A stretch of 64,000 bases of DNA, taken from NCBI GenBank assembly GCA_001510575.1, contig LNGK01000005.1, positions 1,681,234-1,745,233 on the forward strand. The letters are read 5' to 3'. Positions 23,891 through 34,484 of this stretch are shown one piece after another (the first letter of the stretch is position 1; each line of letters starts with the position of its first letter). Below the pieces are notes generated by a model. It worked only from the letters and a program-made list of their open reading frames with translations, ran no database searches and was not told where the DNA came from. Origin of the DNA: Knoxdaviesia capensis (Eukaryota; Ascomycota; Sordariomycetes; Microascales; Gondwanamycetaceae). The position numbers and the translations under genes were made by a program.

Positions 23891-23911
23891 GTACAGTACA
23901 GTACAGTAGTA
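23891..23911. repeat. TACAG direct tandem tract
   Basis: GTACAGTACAGTACAGTAGT shows three direct TACAG units without an inverted arm. A single GTACAGTAG copy lies nearby at 24194. Confidence 0.8.
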
Positions 23912-24425
23912 TATTCCTTCCCCCTTCTGCCAGGGGCCGTCCGTCGTCTCTCTTCCTTCCTTTCCCCTCGCTCACTCTCACTCGCCGTTGAGCCGGCATT
24001 TTCTCGGGCTGCCATATGACGAAGTTAAGGACGAGAGAGTAAAGGATCCGAGGCCAGGTGCTGAATGGGCCTGGCTTCTCTTCTTCTTCCTTTTTCGCCA
24101 TCCCCGTACACGAGTCGACACGAGAGAGCGAGAGAGAACGAGGAAACGCTAAAGTGACACCTTTTTGGGTGCCGAGGCTGGGGGGTGTGGGAAGTACAGT
24201 AGTTCTCGTGGGTGGTGGTGGGTGTACTGGCGCTGCTGATGCGTGGTGGCATGCTGTAATCTCGCCCCCCCTCTCTCTCACAGCCCACGGTTCTGACCAC
24301 CCACCACCACCACCCACCACGGCGGCTACAGTGGATGGTGGCCGAACAACCTTCGACCTTCCGTACCTTATCACGTCGACACACACGCCATCCCGAGCCT
24401 TTTAGGCCCGGCTTCTGGGGGGTGT

Positions 24426-26244
24426 GTTGGCCTTTAGTGTACCGATACCTAACAGAAAAAAAAAGGAGGAAAAAAAGGAAACCATTTTTTCTTTTTTCTT
24501 CTTGGGGCGTCCATTAAATCTGCTTTTCTTTTTCGTTCAGGGCCCAAGAACTAGTTTAGCCCCCGTGCATGCTGCTACTCTTAGGTACCGGGGCCCTGTA
24601 CCTTTTCTTCTTTTCTTTTTCTGTATGTGGGCACTGGGCAGGTACCCTCGCCTTCCTTCCTCACAACCTGGTGTAAGTGATTTTGCGCATGCCTGCTACT
24701 CTCTGGCTTGCTTCTTTCGTCTCTTCCTTTCCACCCCCAATGGGGCCTTCCTCGCACGACGGCCTTTCTTATACATAGTTGCAGTCCAACCCGGCCCTTT
24801 ATCTTCCTTTCCCCTCTACTACTACTCACTTCCCTTCCTTTCCGCTTCGTCGTCGCCCGCCTTCCCGTTGGCTCACAACTGCTGCTTCGTATCTTGTCTA
24901 CATACATACACTACCTTCCTCCGCGCCTTCCCTCCTGCCATCGTGCGTTGCGCTTTCCCTCTTTGTTCCTTCTCTTTCTCTCTCTTCATCCTTCCTTCCC
25001 CCCCTTTGTCTGCTCCTTCCCTCCCCCTTCCCCCCTTTCGTCGATTTCGAAACCGATATATCTCTCTAATATTTCGCTCCTTCCATACCGGCACCCGTGT
25101 GTCGTGTCATCTGCAACCACTTTCGTCTTCTTGTTTCACCTCCTTCCCGAATATGCCCTGTATTGCTTCATAAAGCGTCTCTCTCCCTTTCTCTCCCTCT
25201 CACACTCTCTCTTCCTCCCTCTTCTTCCTCTTCTCCTCTTCTCATCCTCTTTTTCTTCTTCTTCCCTGCGTGATTCTGACGAATTCCTCCCGTTCGCTAT
25301 CGGTTATCCGTTATCCCGTGACTTGCTTGTCTCTCCGTCAGTTTCTTGCCCTGGCCGAAGAGAGCCGCCCTACCAGCGACCATAAATTCACCATCGCCAG
25401 CTTCATCCCTCACTTGGCCACTTAAACCTGGCCCTCACTTTTCCCTCTCTTTCTCTGTGTCTCCCTTTGCTCTGACTGCTCGCTTCCGATAAAATCCGCC
25501 CTCCCTCCGCTCTCCCTCCGCTCTCCCTGCGTCTGTACTCGCCCAGGAAGTGTCACCAAGAGAAGAAAACGGAAAATTCAAGACCTCGCTCTCGCCCTGC
25601 TGCCGCCCCCAGCATCAATCCGAATAAGCTTATAAAGTTCACCCAGACGACCCCAGCTGCACATTTTTTGTTTCTGGTTTTCTACACAACATCTCAGCCT
25701 CTTTTTCTGGTCTTTCTTCTTTCGTCTGTCTCTCTCTCTTTGGTCGTTCCTTCTCTGGCTGCTTCTCTGCCCTTCTTTTGCTTCTTTTGCCTTGGAGCTG
25801 TGTTCGACTGTCTCTCGTTAGTTTGAATTTCCTCCCCCATCGATCTTTTACTCTGTTTTCTTGCCTACTTCAATGCTCTCTGAAGTCTCTCTCGTTGCTA
25901 TATCCGAATCATTGTTTCCAACCGTGTTTGTGTAGTAGGAATCATACCGATCTATTCCGTGGTTGAATCTCGTTCGGCATCTTTCAGTCTCTCTTTTTTC
26001 GCCTCCATCCACAGACCCGGTCTCTCACTCACACACACACTTGTGTTTTCCCTCCCTCGATCTTCCAGCCTTCAGTCACCGCTCTCCTGACTGCTTGAAG
26101 ATTTCCATTCATTCATTTATACTTGGGCCTCTTCATCTGGCCAAGAACTTTGTGTGCCTCTTATCCTCCCCAGAAAGGATCCCCAGAAACATATACAGCC
26201 AGCTTCTATTTACAACAAACTTGCTTGCTTTTCTCTTCGCAACC
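24426..26244 (+). promoter_or_regulatory. Pyrimidine-rich leader/promoter region of the homeobox gene
   Basis: About 1.8 kb upstream of the homeobox ATG is strongly C/T-rich on the coding strand, densest at about 24950-25270. This is usual for long fungal 5' leaders. A TATA-like CTTATAAAG lies at 25629. A branch-like CCTAAC at 24446, a polypyrimidine run and TTCAG at 24540 look like an intron 3' end. GTAAGT at 24672 looks like a donor. So the leader may be spliced, but exon ends cannot be fixed from sequence. The final ATG sits in a strong context (CAACCATGG), and no ATG occurs between 25936 and it. Confidence 0.5.
25873..25935 (+). other. Upstream ORF candidate, 20 codons
   Basis: This is the ATG nearest upstream of the homeobox start. 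It opens a closed 20-residue frame (MLSEVSLVAISESLFPTVFV) ending in TAG, 309 bp before the main ATG. If transcription starts upstream of 25873, ribosomes would meet it first and could be regulated by it. Whether it is in the mRNA is unknown. Confidence 0.35.
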
Positions 26245-28328
26245 ATGGCTTACTTCGGAGACTACGATTCGTTTCCCGTTCCTCCCTACACCTCCTACCA
26301 GATCTACGGCCACCAGTTCACTGCGGATGATCTTATTGCTATGCAGGCCCAGCATGCCGGAGCCTTCCAGAATCCCCATCACCCCCGCTGGTCTGGAGCT
26401 ACCTACTCGCGCAGCCTTGTTCAAAATGGCATCGCCCGGACAGCCGAGTCGAAACCCCGATTCTCCAAGGTCGAGGTGATGCAATTGGAGGCCGAGTTCC
26501 AGAAGAACCCCAAGCCGGCTGCTCGTGTCAAGATGGGCCTTGCCCAGGCCATGCGAGTGGAAATCGCCAGAGTAAACGTAAGTGACCACCGGAAACCGGC
26601 CTTTCCAACATCCGGGCAAAATTCCCCGCCCCCCTTTTGTGTGATTATGGCTCCTAACCACCGCAACCATCTTTTTGAATACAGAACTGGTTCCAAAACC
26701 GAAGGGCAAAGGCCAAGCACTACAAGACGCCTCAGCTGGACACTCTCCCTGTGAAGACGGAAACATCGCCGGAACCGCCAGCATCTCCCGAAGTCAAGGA
26801 GTTCTTCCCCGGCCGCGAACAGATCAACAGCCTCCGCCCGTCTACTGCTGCCTTCCCGAACAGTTCGCCCGTGCCTGAAACTGCCACTCTCGATCAGTCT
26901 GGAGATGCCGACTCGGTCCACTCGCCAATCTCGCCCGTCGACCGCCAGTCTGCGTCTGCCTCTCCCGCAAGCTCTGCCACCCCCCGGAGACACTCGGTTG
27001 ACCAACGAGACGTGCAATCGATACCTTCCGAGACTCACCACCAGTCGTCGCTTAGCTTCAGCTTGCCTGTTTCTGGTGGCAGCCAGTTCTTCGACATGTC
27101 TCACAGCCACCACAACTCGTTCCACGCCATGCAGCCACAGGACCACCAACAGCAGCAGCACATGTCCCCTGCTCACTACGACCAAATGTCCAACTCTCTC
27201 CTCATGCAGGCATCGATGGCCGGCTATGTCCCGGACTACTTTGGACTCTCTACCCCCATGATGGTTCAGACTACCGACAACACCAACAACCTGGGCCTGA
27301 TGCACAACCATCAGTTTGATGATTCTTCCTCTGCCGCCCTGGGGGCCACCGATGTGTCGTCGGCCGCCATTCTCGACAGAGACATTGCCCAGCCTTCTGT
27401 GGAATGTGTCAGCCCTTCCGACATGCAATCCATTGCTTCGGCACGCACAACTCCCGATCTGTCGTTCAAGTCGTCTAGCTCCATTGACTTGGCTTCGCGC
27501 CGCAATCGCCCTCAGGTTGCCCCCATCTCGTTACGAACCGCCACTTCTTACACGGGGCCTGGCCCACGCACCTCGGGAGGCGATTGTTCCCGAAAGTTTG
27601 ATTCCAGCAGCCCCATGCGCAGAGTCGCTTCGGCCAATGGCGCTGGCCGCGTCCAGAAGTCTCTTGCTTCCGGCATATCTCCATACGTTCCTCGGCAAAA
27701 CCACGACGCTCTCCTGAGCCTGGCCCGGTCTCCCGATATGGTTGGCCCCTTTTCTTCGTGTGCGGCCCCACCAACCCCCAACACTCCGGCCGTACCGGCA
27801 ATGCGCAATTCCAGAGAGCCTCCCACCTCAGCCGGCGCTTCCGAAGATGAAAAGTTTGTGGCAGTCTACAGCCACCCAGCAACCACTACCACCACCACCA
27901 CTGCCACCATGTCTTCCGTGGCTGTTGCTGGAGATCCCACCCTCCGCACCCCCCCTGCGACTCCCAACTTCTTCGGCTCCCTCTCCGATTCCATGTACGC
28001 TACCAACTCGATCGATGCCAACTTCCATTTCTCCGGCTCTGACGAGACAATGTTCACCCCGGGTTTCCGGGCCTTTGGAGCCGACCACGAGCTGCATGTT
28101 CCCCATTACCTCGTGCACGGTGCCATGAGCCAGCCGACCACTCCCTCGTTCACCCCAGCCAGCTTTGCCCAGGGCATGTGCTCCAGCTACTCGGACGTGC
28201 AGGAAGAGTACGGCTGGGTTGGCGAAAATATGACTTCATGCCGCTCGCCCATGGGCACGACTAGCCAGAAGCAACGTTCTGTGCAGTTTGCCAACCTCAC
28301 CCCCCAGGACTTCGTCGTCACAAAATGA
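26245..28328 (+). CDS. Homeobox transcription factor
   Basis: Two exons, 26245-26577 and 26685-28328, give 658 residues. The 107-nt intron has GTAAGT, a CTCCTAACC branch and AATACAG. It falls inside homeodomain helix 3 and joins ARVN to NWFQNRRAKAKH. The homeodomain spans about residues 69-125. It opens with KPRFSKVEVMQLEAEF (helix 1) and contains the recognition-helix WFQNRRAK at 113-120, with the invariant W, F, N and R. The rest is low-complexity Ser/Thr/Pro/Gln sequence, with His/Gln-rich patches (DHQQQQH) and repeated S/T-P sites, as in activation regions. Fungal homeobox proteins of this class regulate conidiation, fruiting or secondary metabolism; the target here is unknown. It stands alone behind a very long upstream region, a layout typical of developmental regulators. 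No symbol is assigned because orthology was not tested. Confidence 0.92.
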
Positions 28329-30006
28329 ACACGATCTCTTGTTTGGGTGGCTTTGCTGTTTCTTGTTTTGCTTTTTCAATTTCTCTTCTTCTGCCGTTAC
28401 ACAACTGGCAACCAGCAACATATTATCCAGCGTTTATTCGTCCTTTTTTCCATCTTCTCTTCTTTGATTCCGTCCTTTAGACGAGCGTGTATCACTACCA
28501 GCACCATGAGGGTTCTCACTCGCTTCCCCCATTCTTCTTTTTTCATCTACTATTTTTGCAACACTTTCTCCTGCATTGCGATTAAACATGCTCTTTGCAG
28601 GTGTTAATTTCATGGGAGGCACTTTTTTGATGTTTTTCTTTTCTTCTATGGTTCCTGGGAAGAAAGGGCTTCTTCCCCAACATGGAGCCGAGGCCAACAA
28701 TATTCTGTTTTGGTTTTCATTTGGTTTTATATATATTTTCCCCCTCCACCTCTCCCATCTTGAGATGCGTGTTAGTTGGTTCCCAACTGATCCATGCTCA
28801 GGATGTTCATATATATGCCGGGCACTCACTAATGAAGGAAATAATGGTCATGTCGGTTGCAAGTTACCTTTACATACATACACAAAAACTTGCTTCTTGT
28901 TTCGGGGTTTTCTTGTTTTTTCTGCTGCGTTTGAATTTTTTCGGAGGTTTCTTGCTTTTTCTGCTCTTGTCTTTTGCTCTGTTTTATAGCGAATCTGATA
29001 CCCCCACGTCTTCTCTGGGGAGTTTTTGTCTTTTTCTGATTTTGAGTTTTCTTACTGTTGGTCCAATCGCGTGTTACCTGTTCCTGCCTGGAGGCTTTAA
29101 AAATATGACGAGACTGGAGTAATGATTCGTCTCTCTCGCGTTTAGCTTTTCTTTCTATTGACGTTCTTCTTCCTTCTTCTAAAAGACCTGTTTCCTTCAT
29201 CTTGTGCTATGTGTGGCTTTCTTTCTCTTGTGTGTGTGTGTGTGTGTGTGTGTCCACTAATGTCTGCCAACTTTTCTGAAGTTACTGGAGGGTTAGCTTT
29301 GCGGTGTACATGATTCCGCATCCCGCATGCCAAGATGTATGTCTATATGCATGGACATGATTTAGGACATTGACGAACACGAAAGTTATGTGTACTGTTC
29401 CACCAACTATATCCTGCACCTGCAGTGTGAACGTTGCTGCATTCTTGTGAGGCATAACATCGCATTGCCCATGCATGCATGACAAGGTAGGTAGGTATGG
29501 GACAACTTGCGTTTTTAGACTGTTTTTATTGTGTTTCGTCTCGTTTAAAAATCATCAACTAAACTTCCTTTATCTTGTCTACTACATTCTACCATCCTAG
29601 ATTCTTCTCTAGACCCGTTCGGTCGGTATTCGTCTTATCTATATCGACCGAGAAGAAAACACAACAAAAAAGCAAAACTTATCACAAGAAAAAAAGAAGA
29701 CGAAGGAACATTAAGCAGAAAGGAATGGTCTTTCCCCCTCGTTCCATCCTTTCCACCTTGGGTGTCGAAGATGGTTCTAGAAGCAAAGTCTAAAAAGCGC
29801 AAAATTCTCAAGAGAGGAAGGACAAACACAAAAGAAAGAGAAAGGCTTGGAGTTGTACAGTGGTTAATTGCAGGGAAAAGGAGTGATAGGGAGTGATTGA
29901 CTGCACGAGAAGATGTTGCTCTGGTCCTCCGTGTCCGGGACGATGCAATCGATCAGTGTATCAGGAATGAAATGGAAGGAGAAGCCAGCGGCTGGAGACG
30001 AGCCGC
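28329..30006. other. Convergent intergenic region (homeobox 3' / CCP1 3')
   Basis: 1.7 kb separate the homeobox stop from the peroxidase stop. It is T-rich on the plus strand over 28350-29200, probably a long 3' UTR of the homeobox gene. It contains a GT run and a GTAGGTAGGTA stretch near 29486. No gene was found. Confidence 0.55.
29229..29252. repeat. (TG)n microsatellite
   Basis: A perfect TG run of about 24 nt in the convergent spacer. Confidence 0.87.
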
Positions 30007-31089
30007 TTAAGCGCTGGTGGGCTTCAGGGTGAAGGGAACGTTGGACTCGGCAAAGGGAACACCGAGCTCGAAGAGACGCGAGACGACGGCGGAGAAGTCC
30101 TTGAAGAAGGCGTCGTTGTCTCTGGCGTAGACCTCGACCCACTTGCGGAACGACTTGTCCTGGATCAGGCAGTAGTCGGTGGGCAGCATCATCAGGGTCT
30201 TGGTGGTCTTGTCCTCGTACTGGGCGGGACCCTTCCACTTCTTCCACTGCCACTTCTCGTCGAGCAGCAGGCGGTAGTACTCGTTGGTCAGCACGGTGGG
30301 CGAGAAGGTCCACGGGCCGTCGAAGCCGGAGCGGGAGGGGTGGCAGCGGCCGATGGCGTGGGCGCCCGACAGGGCGACGATCTCCTGGTCGTTGAAGCCC
30401 ATGCGGCCGAAGATGTCGCGCAGGTGGCGCGGGCCCTGCGAGGCGTCGGGCAGGCGGCCGTCGGGGGTGCAGGCGACGGCCTCGGCGTCGAGGCGGCCGG
30501 GGCGGTAGGGGATGATGGGGCCGAGCATCTCCTGCACGGCGCACACGCCGCCGAGGATCCACAGGTCGGAGTAGGAGATCCACGGGTACTTGGCCTTGAT
30601 GGGCTCGAGGAAGTCGCGGGCGGTGAGCAGGCCGGCGTTGGCGCCGTGGTTGGACTCGGGGTTGAAGCGCATGGTGGCGCCGTTGGAGCCGCCGGTGCCG
30701 GTGGCCTTGTCGTAGGTGCCGCTGGCGTGCCAGGCGAGGCGGAGCAGGACGGGGGCGTAGCTGCCGTCGTCGTACTCGTCGTTCTCCTCGAGACGGCTGG
30801 CGATGTCGTTGTACACGGCCTGGTAGTCGGCCTGGGTGGGCACGAACACCTTGGGGGTGGCGGCGGCGGCGGCGGGGGAGCCCTGCGAGTAGAAGTAGAA
30901 GCCGCCGCCGCCGAGGGCGGCAGCGCCGGTCAGCCACAGCCAGGTCGAGCTGCCGGACTTGGGGGCCTCGGAGGAGTAGAAGCGGCGGCCCTGGTGGCGG
31001 TAGGCGACGCGGGGGGCGGCGGTTACGAAGGCGCTGCGGGTGGAGGCGCGCGCAGCGGCGCGGGCGAAGGTGCGGGAAGCGGAGGCCAT
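30007..31089 (-). CDS. CCP1: Cytochrome c peroxidase, mitochondrial
   Basis: A single exon of 360 residues, ATG at 31089 and TAA at 30007. Residues 1-40 are an Arg/Ala/Ser-rich mitochondrial presequence. A hydrophobic Gly-rich segment at 48-68 matches the sorting anchor that is cleaved to release the mature enzyme into the intermembrane space. The class I haem peroxidase signature is intact. RLAWHASGTYD holds distal Arg117, Trp120 and His121. ALSGAHAIGRCH holds proximal His244. GFDGPW holds Trp260, the radical-forming Trp in the family. Asp305 is in TDYCL. The enzyme reduces hydrogen peroxide using ferrocytochrome c. The length fits the family. A dense run of Asp/Glu at 101-108 (EENDEYDD) precedes the catalytic core. 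Catalase-peroxidase is excluded by length and the presequence. Confidence 0.96.
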   Translation of the reverse strand: MASASRTFARAAARASTRSAFVTAAPRVAYRHQGRRFYSSEAPKSGSSTWLWLTGAAALGGGGFYFYSQGSPAAAAATPKVFVPTQADYQAVYNDIASRLEENDEYDDGSYAPVLLRLAWHASGTYDKATGTGGSNGATMRFNPESNHGANAGLLTARDFLEPIKAKYPWISYSDLWILGGVCAVQEMLGPIIPYRPGRLDAEAVACTPDGRLPDASQGPRHLRDIFGRMGFNDQEIVALSGAHAIGRCHPSRSGFDGPWTFSPTVLTNEYYRLLLDEKWQWKKWKGPAQYEDKTTKTLMMLPTDYCLIQDKSFRKWVEVYARDNDAFFKDFSAVVSRLFELGVPFAESNVPFTLKPTSA

Positions 31090-31769
31090 CTGGGGGTGAT
31101 GAGAGTTAGCGGGATGATTTGATAGCGGTTGGCCAGCAGGAGGTTTTTGGGAATTGTGGTTAAAGCTGAGGAAGGAGGTTCGGGTGTTGACGGGAAGGGG
31201 GAGGGAGGGAGAATGAGGCTCTGGCTGTCAATTGTGACGTGTGGAATAGGAGGGCAGCATCTGATAACAGTGATGATAGTAGAGTACCACCAGCAGCAAA
31301 CGATGATAGGAAGAAGCTCAAGAGTGAAGCTGAGAGATAGCGGGTTCAAGTGTAGTACATACCTTTGTGAATGTGTGAAGTGATAAGGGGAAAAGAAGAC
31401 GAAGAGAAGAAGAAAAAGAACAGAGAAGAACAAGGAACAAACAAAAGAAGACAAGAAAAGAAACTCAATCAGGAGAAGACGAAGAATAGATGAAGGAAGG
31501 AGATAAGGAAAGGCAGGAGGGAAGGAAAAGAAAAGAGCGAAGGAAGGAGGAAACGAGGAAAGAAAAAAGGAAAGAACACCAGAAGTCCAATATAAAGCTC
31601 TGGACAGTGTCTTATCCACTCCACCCAGGGCCCCCAAAAAAAGCTGGGAAGGGCGTATTCCAGAGCACCAACAGCTGTTGGACGTACTCTACACGTTAAG
31701 AAAAAAAAAAGAAAAAAAGAGTGAAGTCCCGAAACCGCGACAAGCCGCAAGCTGGCGTGGGAGAGCCCC

Positions 31770-31782
31770 GGGGGGGGGGGGG
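31770..31782. repeat. G-run
   Basis: Thirteen consecutive G residues after CCCC; its length is prone to sequencing error. Confidence 0.7.
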
Positions 31783-33757
31783 TCATCCAGACATGAATTA
31801 GACGGGCGCTGATTGGCTGGATCGGGGGGGAAAGACCAACTATCGGTCCAGGCCAGGCACAGACAGGGCTTTCGGGTAAGGACAGCAAATGCACACATGG
31901 GAAGGGACGACCGACGGGCGCGTTAGGGGAGGGAGGCTCTTTCCCGCCGCTGTGGGTGCTTGCCGCAAAGGCCAAACGGGTTATAGAAGATTCCAGGGGA
32001 AAGAAAAAAGAGAAGAAAAAAAAAGGACTAAAAAGGAAGCGTGGGCCCCACACGTGGGGCTGGACAGTGTGCATGTGAGTCTGCACGGTGTGGATACTGA
32101 GCAGAGAAGCTCGCTGTTCTTTCCGTCGGCAAGTGGAGGACGAGGGTTCCGAAGCGGCGTGCTGTTGAGGGTTGGGTTATAGAAGGAACGAGGGAGAGTG
32201 AGTGAGAGCTCCTTCCTCAGCTGCTCCCAACTGTGAGCCATGCATGCATGGAAGGAGCACCGTCGCAGACGCACGTAGCACGGCAATATCAGACGTCGGG
32301 GGGTTTTTATTTTCTTTTTCTTTTTTATTTTTATTTTATTGCGCTTGACGCTCTCTCTATCTCGCGGCTTGGGGAGAATCATGAACTTTCAGCGTGCACC
32401 TGTGCCATCCCGCCATCTACGTGTTTCCCCCCTAGGAAAGCCACCGTTTGGTTGCCGAGACGCCCGGCTTGATGACCTGATTTCTACTCTGCTTTGGGGG
32501 CGGCTTCAGGCACTGTAGATCCGGCGTAGTTACCGTCATGTTTTCCCCAAGCACAGTCATTAGGCAACCATCGGCCAACGCTATTTAAACTTTTGCCGCA
32601 TCCTCGACGGGACAGGTCAAACTGTGTGTGTATCGCCGATGTTCGCTCGCCGAGTCGGGGCTAGGGAAGAGCTTAGAGACTACAGTGGTATTTTTCTCGC
32701 CTCTGAGAGCGCGGGTTTATCATTCACACTGCACTTAATTCGTTCGTTACGTCCTTCCTAATTTTTGTATTTTATATATATAATTATTTGATTATTTCCT
32801 TTTGTGAGTGCTGTTGGCATTGGCGAGCTGGGGGAACACGATAAGCAAAGAAACCCCCCCTTTTTTATTCGCTGCTTTTCTTTTGATCCGAATACCTGTC
32901 CCGCGCGGCTCCCGCCGAAATACCCGAGATACAGTGACGGCGTCCACCGTCGTATCCGGCGAAAGTGACAAAAAGCCGACCGACAGCTGGCACCAACTGG
33001 CCAGACTCGACCTTTCTTTTTCTTTTTTTTTCTTCTTCTTCTTCTCAAGACGAGAAATCCTCCTCTTGTAGAACACCGCGGAGCAACCCAAAAAATCTCC
33101 TAAATCCCGCCCAGGCCAGCACCTCTCTTCTTAGTTTATAACTGCCGCCCCCCTCCCAAAGGTCTTGGCCAGGTGCAATCTCCACAACGCACAGAGAACC
33201 TGGGAATCGCCGTAAGTGACGCCGACTCTAGCTTTTCAGGTGGTGACAATGGGGGCCTGAGAATAGGAAAATCGGACGCTAGAAGAACAGACACAAGAAA
33301 AAAAACAAAAGAAAAAAAGGGGTTGTGGGAACTGGGGCGCATAATGCCATGATAGTGGCATCTTGCATCAAGGCGGCATACATAGCCCTAAATCTCCGAC
33401 ACAAACCCTAAATATGTCTCCAACATCATCGCGGACCACAACTATGTTCGCCGTCTGTAGCAACCTCCCTTTTCCGCGAACCAAAAAAAGGGGAAAAAAA
33501 AAAGAAAAAAAAAAAAGACCGCCGGGAGAAGACTGCACACGTGAAAACCCTCGCCCCCCCGCCATCGGCCCTTACCCCCAATGCTGCGTAACCTCTCTCT
33601 TAGCTGGCTGGGTTTTTCGCCTCTTCTCCACAATCCCGGACAACGAACTCTACGTCGCAGGAAGGGCGTGAATCCACGGGAATGTGATGTGCTGCCTGGG
33701 GAAAAGCACGATCACACACTTAAAGACATGATGTTCGGTCGGGCTTAGATACTTTTT

Positions 33758-33780
33758 CCCCGAGCCCGAGCCCGAGCCCG
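33758..33780. repeat. (GAGCCC)n tandem
   Basis: Three GAGCCC units in a row flanked by CCC and G, in non-coding DNA. Confidence 0.75.
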
Positions 33781-34484
33781 GACGTCCGATGCTCGGAGCT
33801 CAACCGCAGAAAGGCAAATGGCACTGGACTTTCATGGCATGAAGACATCTGAAGGGCGCGGTGTATATGTAGTTAGTTGTGTTCCATGATTCCACCACGG
33901 CCTTCCTAATCCCATGCCCCGAGAACCTTAAAAAAAAAGAAGGCATAAGAGACAGATATACATGGTGTATATATGCATGTGGAGATGCACAACAAGCTCT
34001 TCCACCTGCGTTCAACTAGTCTTTCTCGCTTCAAGGTTACGTACATACAACAGATCTGCAGACACTCTAACCAGCCAACGAAAAAGCCACACAGCCAAAA
34101 TTCAACGGACGTAAAAAAGCACAATGAACCACCCAAGTCCTCCCAAGCAAAAAATCAGAAGAAGAAGCAAAAACAGAAAGACGGGAAAGAAATAAAAGTA
34201 CCACGTTTTATCAGGTACTAGAATGAGAACAACTCACCCGTATTTCAAACCTGGGGGATGAACTCTTTTCCCTCCCAGACCAATCCAGACGTTCCAAGAC
34301 GAAAAAGGAAAGAGGAAAAACGAAGAAAAAAAGAAGAAAAAAAAAACAGACGAGAGTTGACCTATTTGACGAGGTGCACGCACACTTAGAACGTGCGACC
34401 AAATTCCCAGATAGGGAGCAAAGCTGAAAGACAACGAAAAAAAAAAAAGAAAACTAATAGAAAGAAGAGCTACTACTTTCGGTC

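Larger units (their letters stand above)
5175..26244. other. 21-kb gene-poor region
   Basis: No recognisable protein gene is found in 21,070 bp. Open frames of 200-300 codons exist, but their translations are Ser/Arg/Thr/Leu-rich, follow the microsatellites, begin at arbitrary points and overlap one another on both strands. No domain, motif or phased exon set was seen. The DNA is punctuated by CA/TG, GA/TC and A/T runs, C- and G-runs, palindromic TACAG/CTGTA tracts and two CCCTAA tracts, all listed separately. The block at about 13850-15140 is especially rich in homopolymer runs. Several isolated GTAAGT donor-like words occur (for example 9717, 12664, 19109, 23746 and 24672), so spliced non-coding transcripts are possible but unproven. 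The right-hand ~1.8 kb is probably the leader and promoter of the homeobox gene. No transposon ends or transposase were recognised. Confidence 0.65.
31090..34484. other. Intergenic region upstream of CCP1 and downstream of PRP39
   Basis: 3.4 kb. The first ~500 bp are purine-rich on the plus strand (about 31388-31590), so C/T-rich on the CCP1 strand, and likely form its leader and promoter. A G-run (31770), an AT run near 32770, an A-run near 33490 and a GAGCCC tandem (33758) follow. Telobox-like CCCTAAA words lie at 33386 and 33407. No protein gene or RNA gene is recognised. Confidence 0.5.

Noticed and set aside
24424..25385. Protein genes of about 225-250 codons in the pyrimidine-rich leader
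   Set aside because: They encode Leu/Ser/Pro/Phe strings expected from any C/T-rich sequence and occur in two frames at once.
30340..31122. 260-codon plus-strand frame opposite CCP1
   Set aside because: Antisense shadow of cytochrome c peroxidase; Gly/Val/Ala repeats only.
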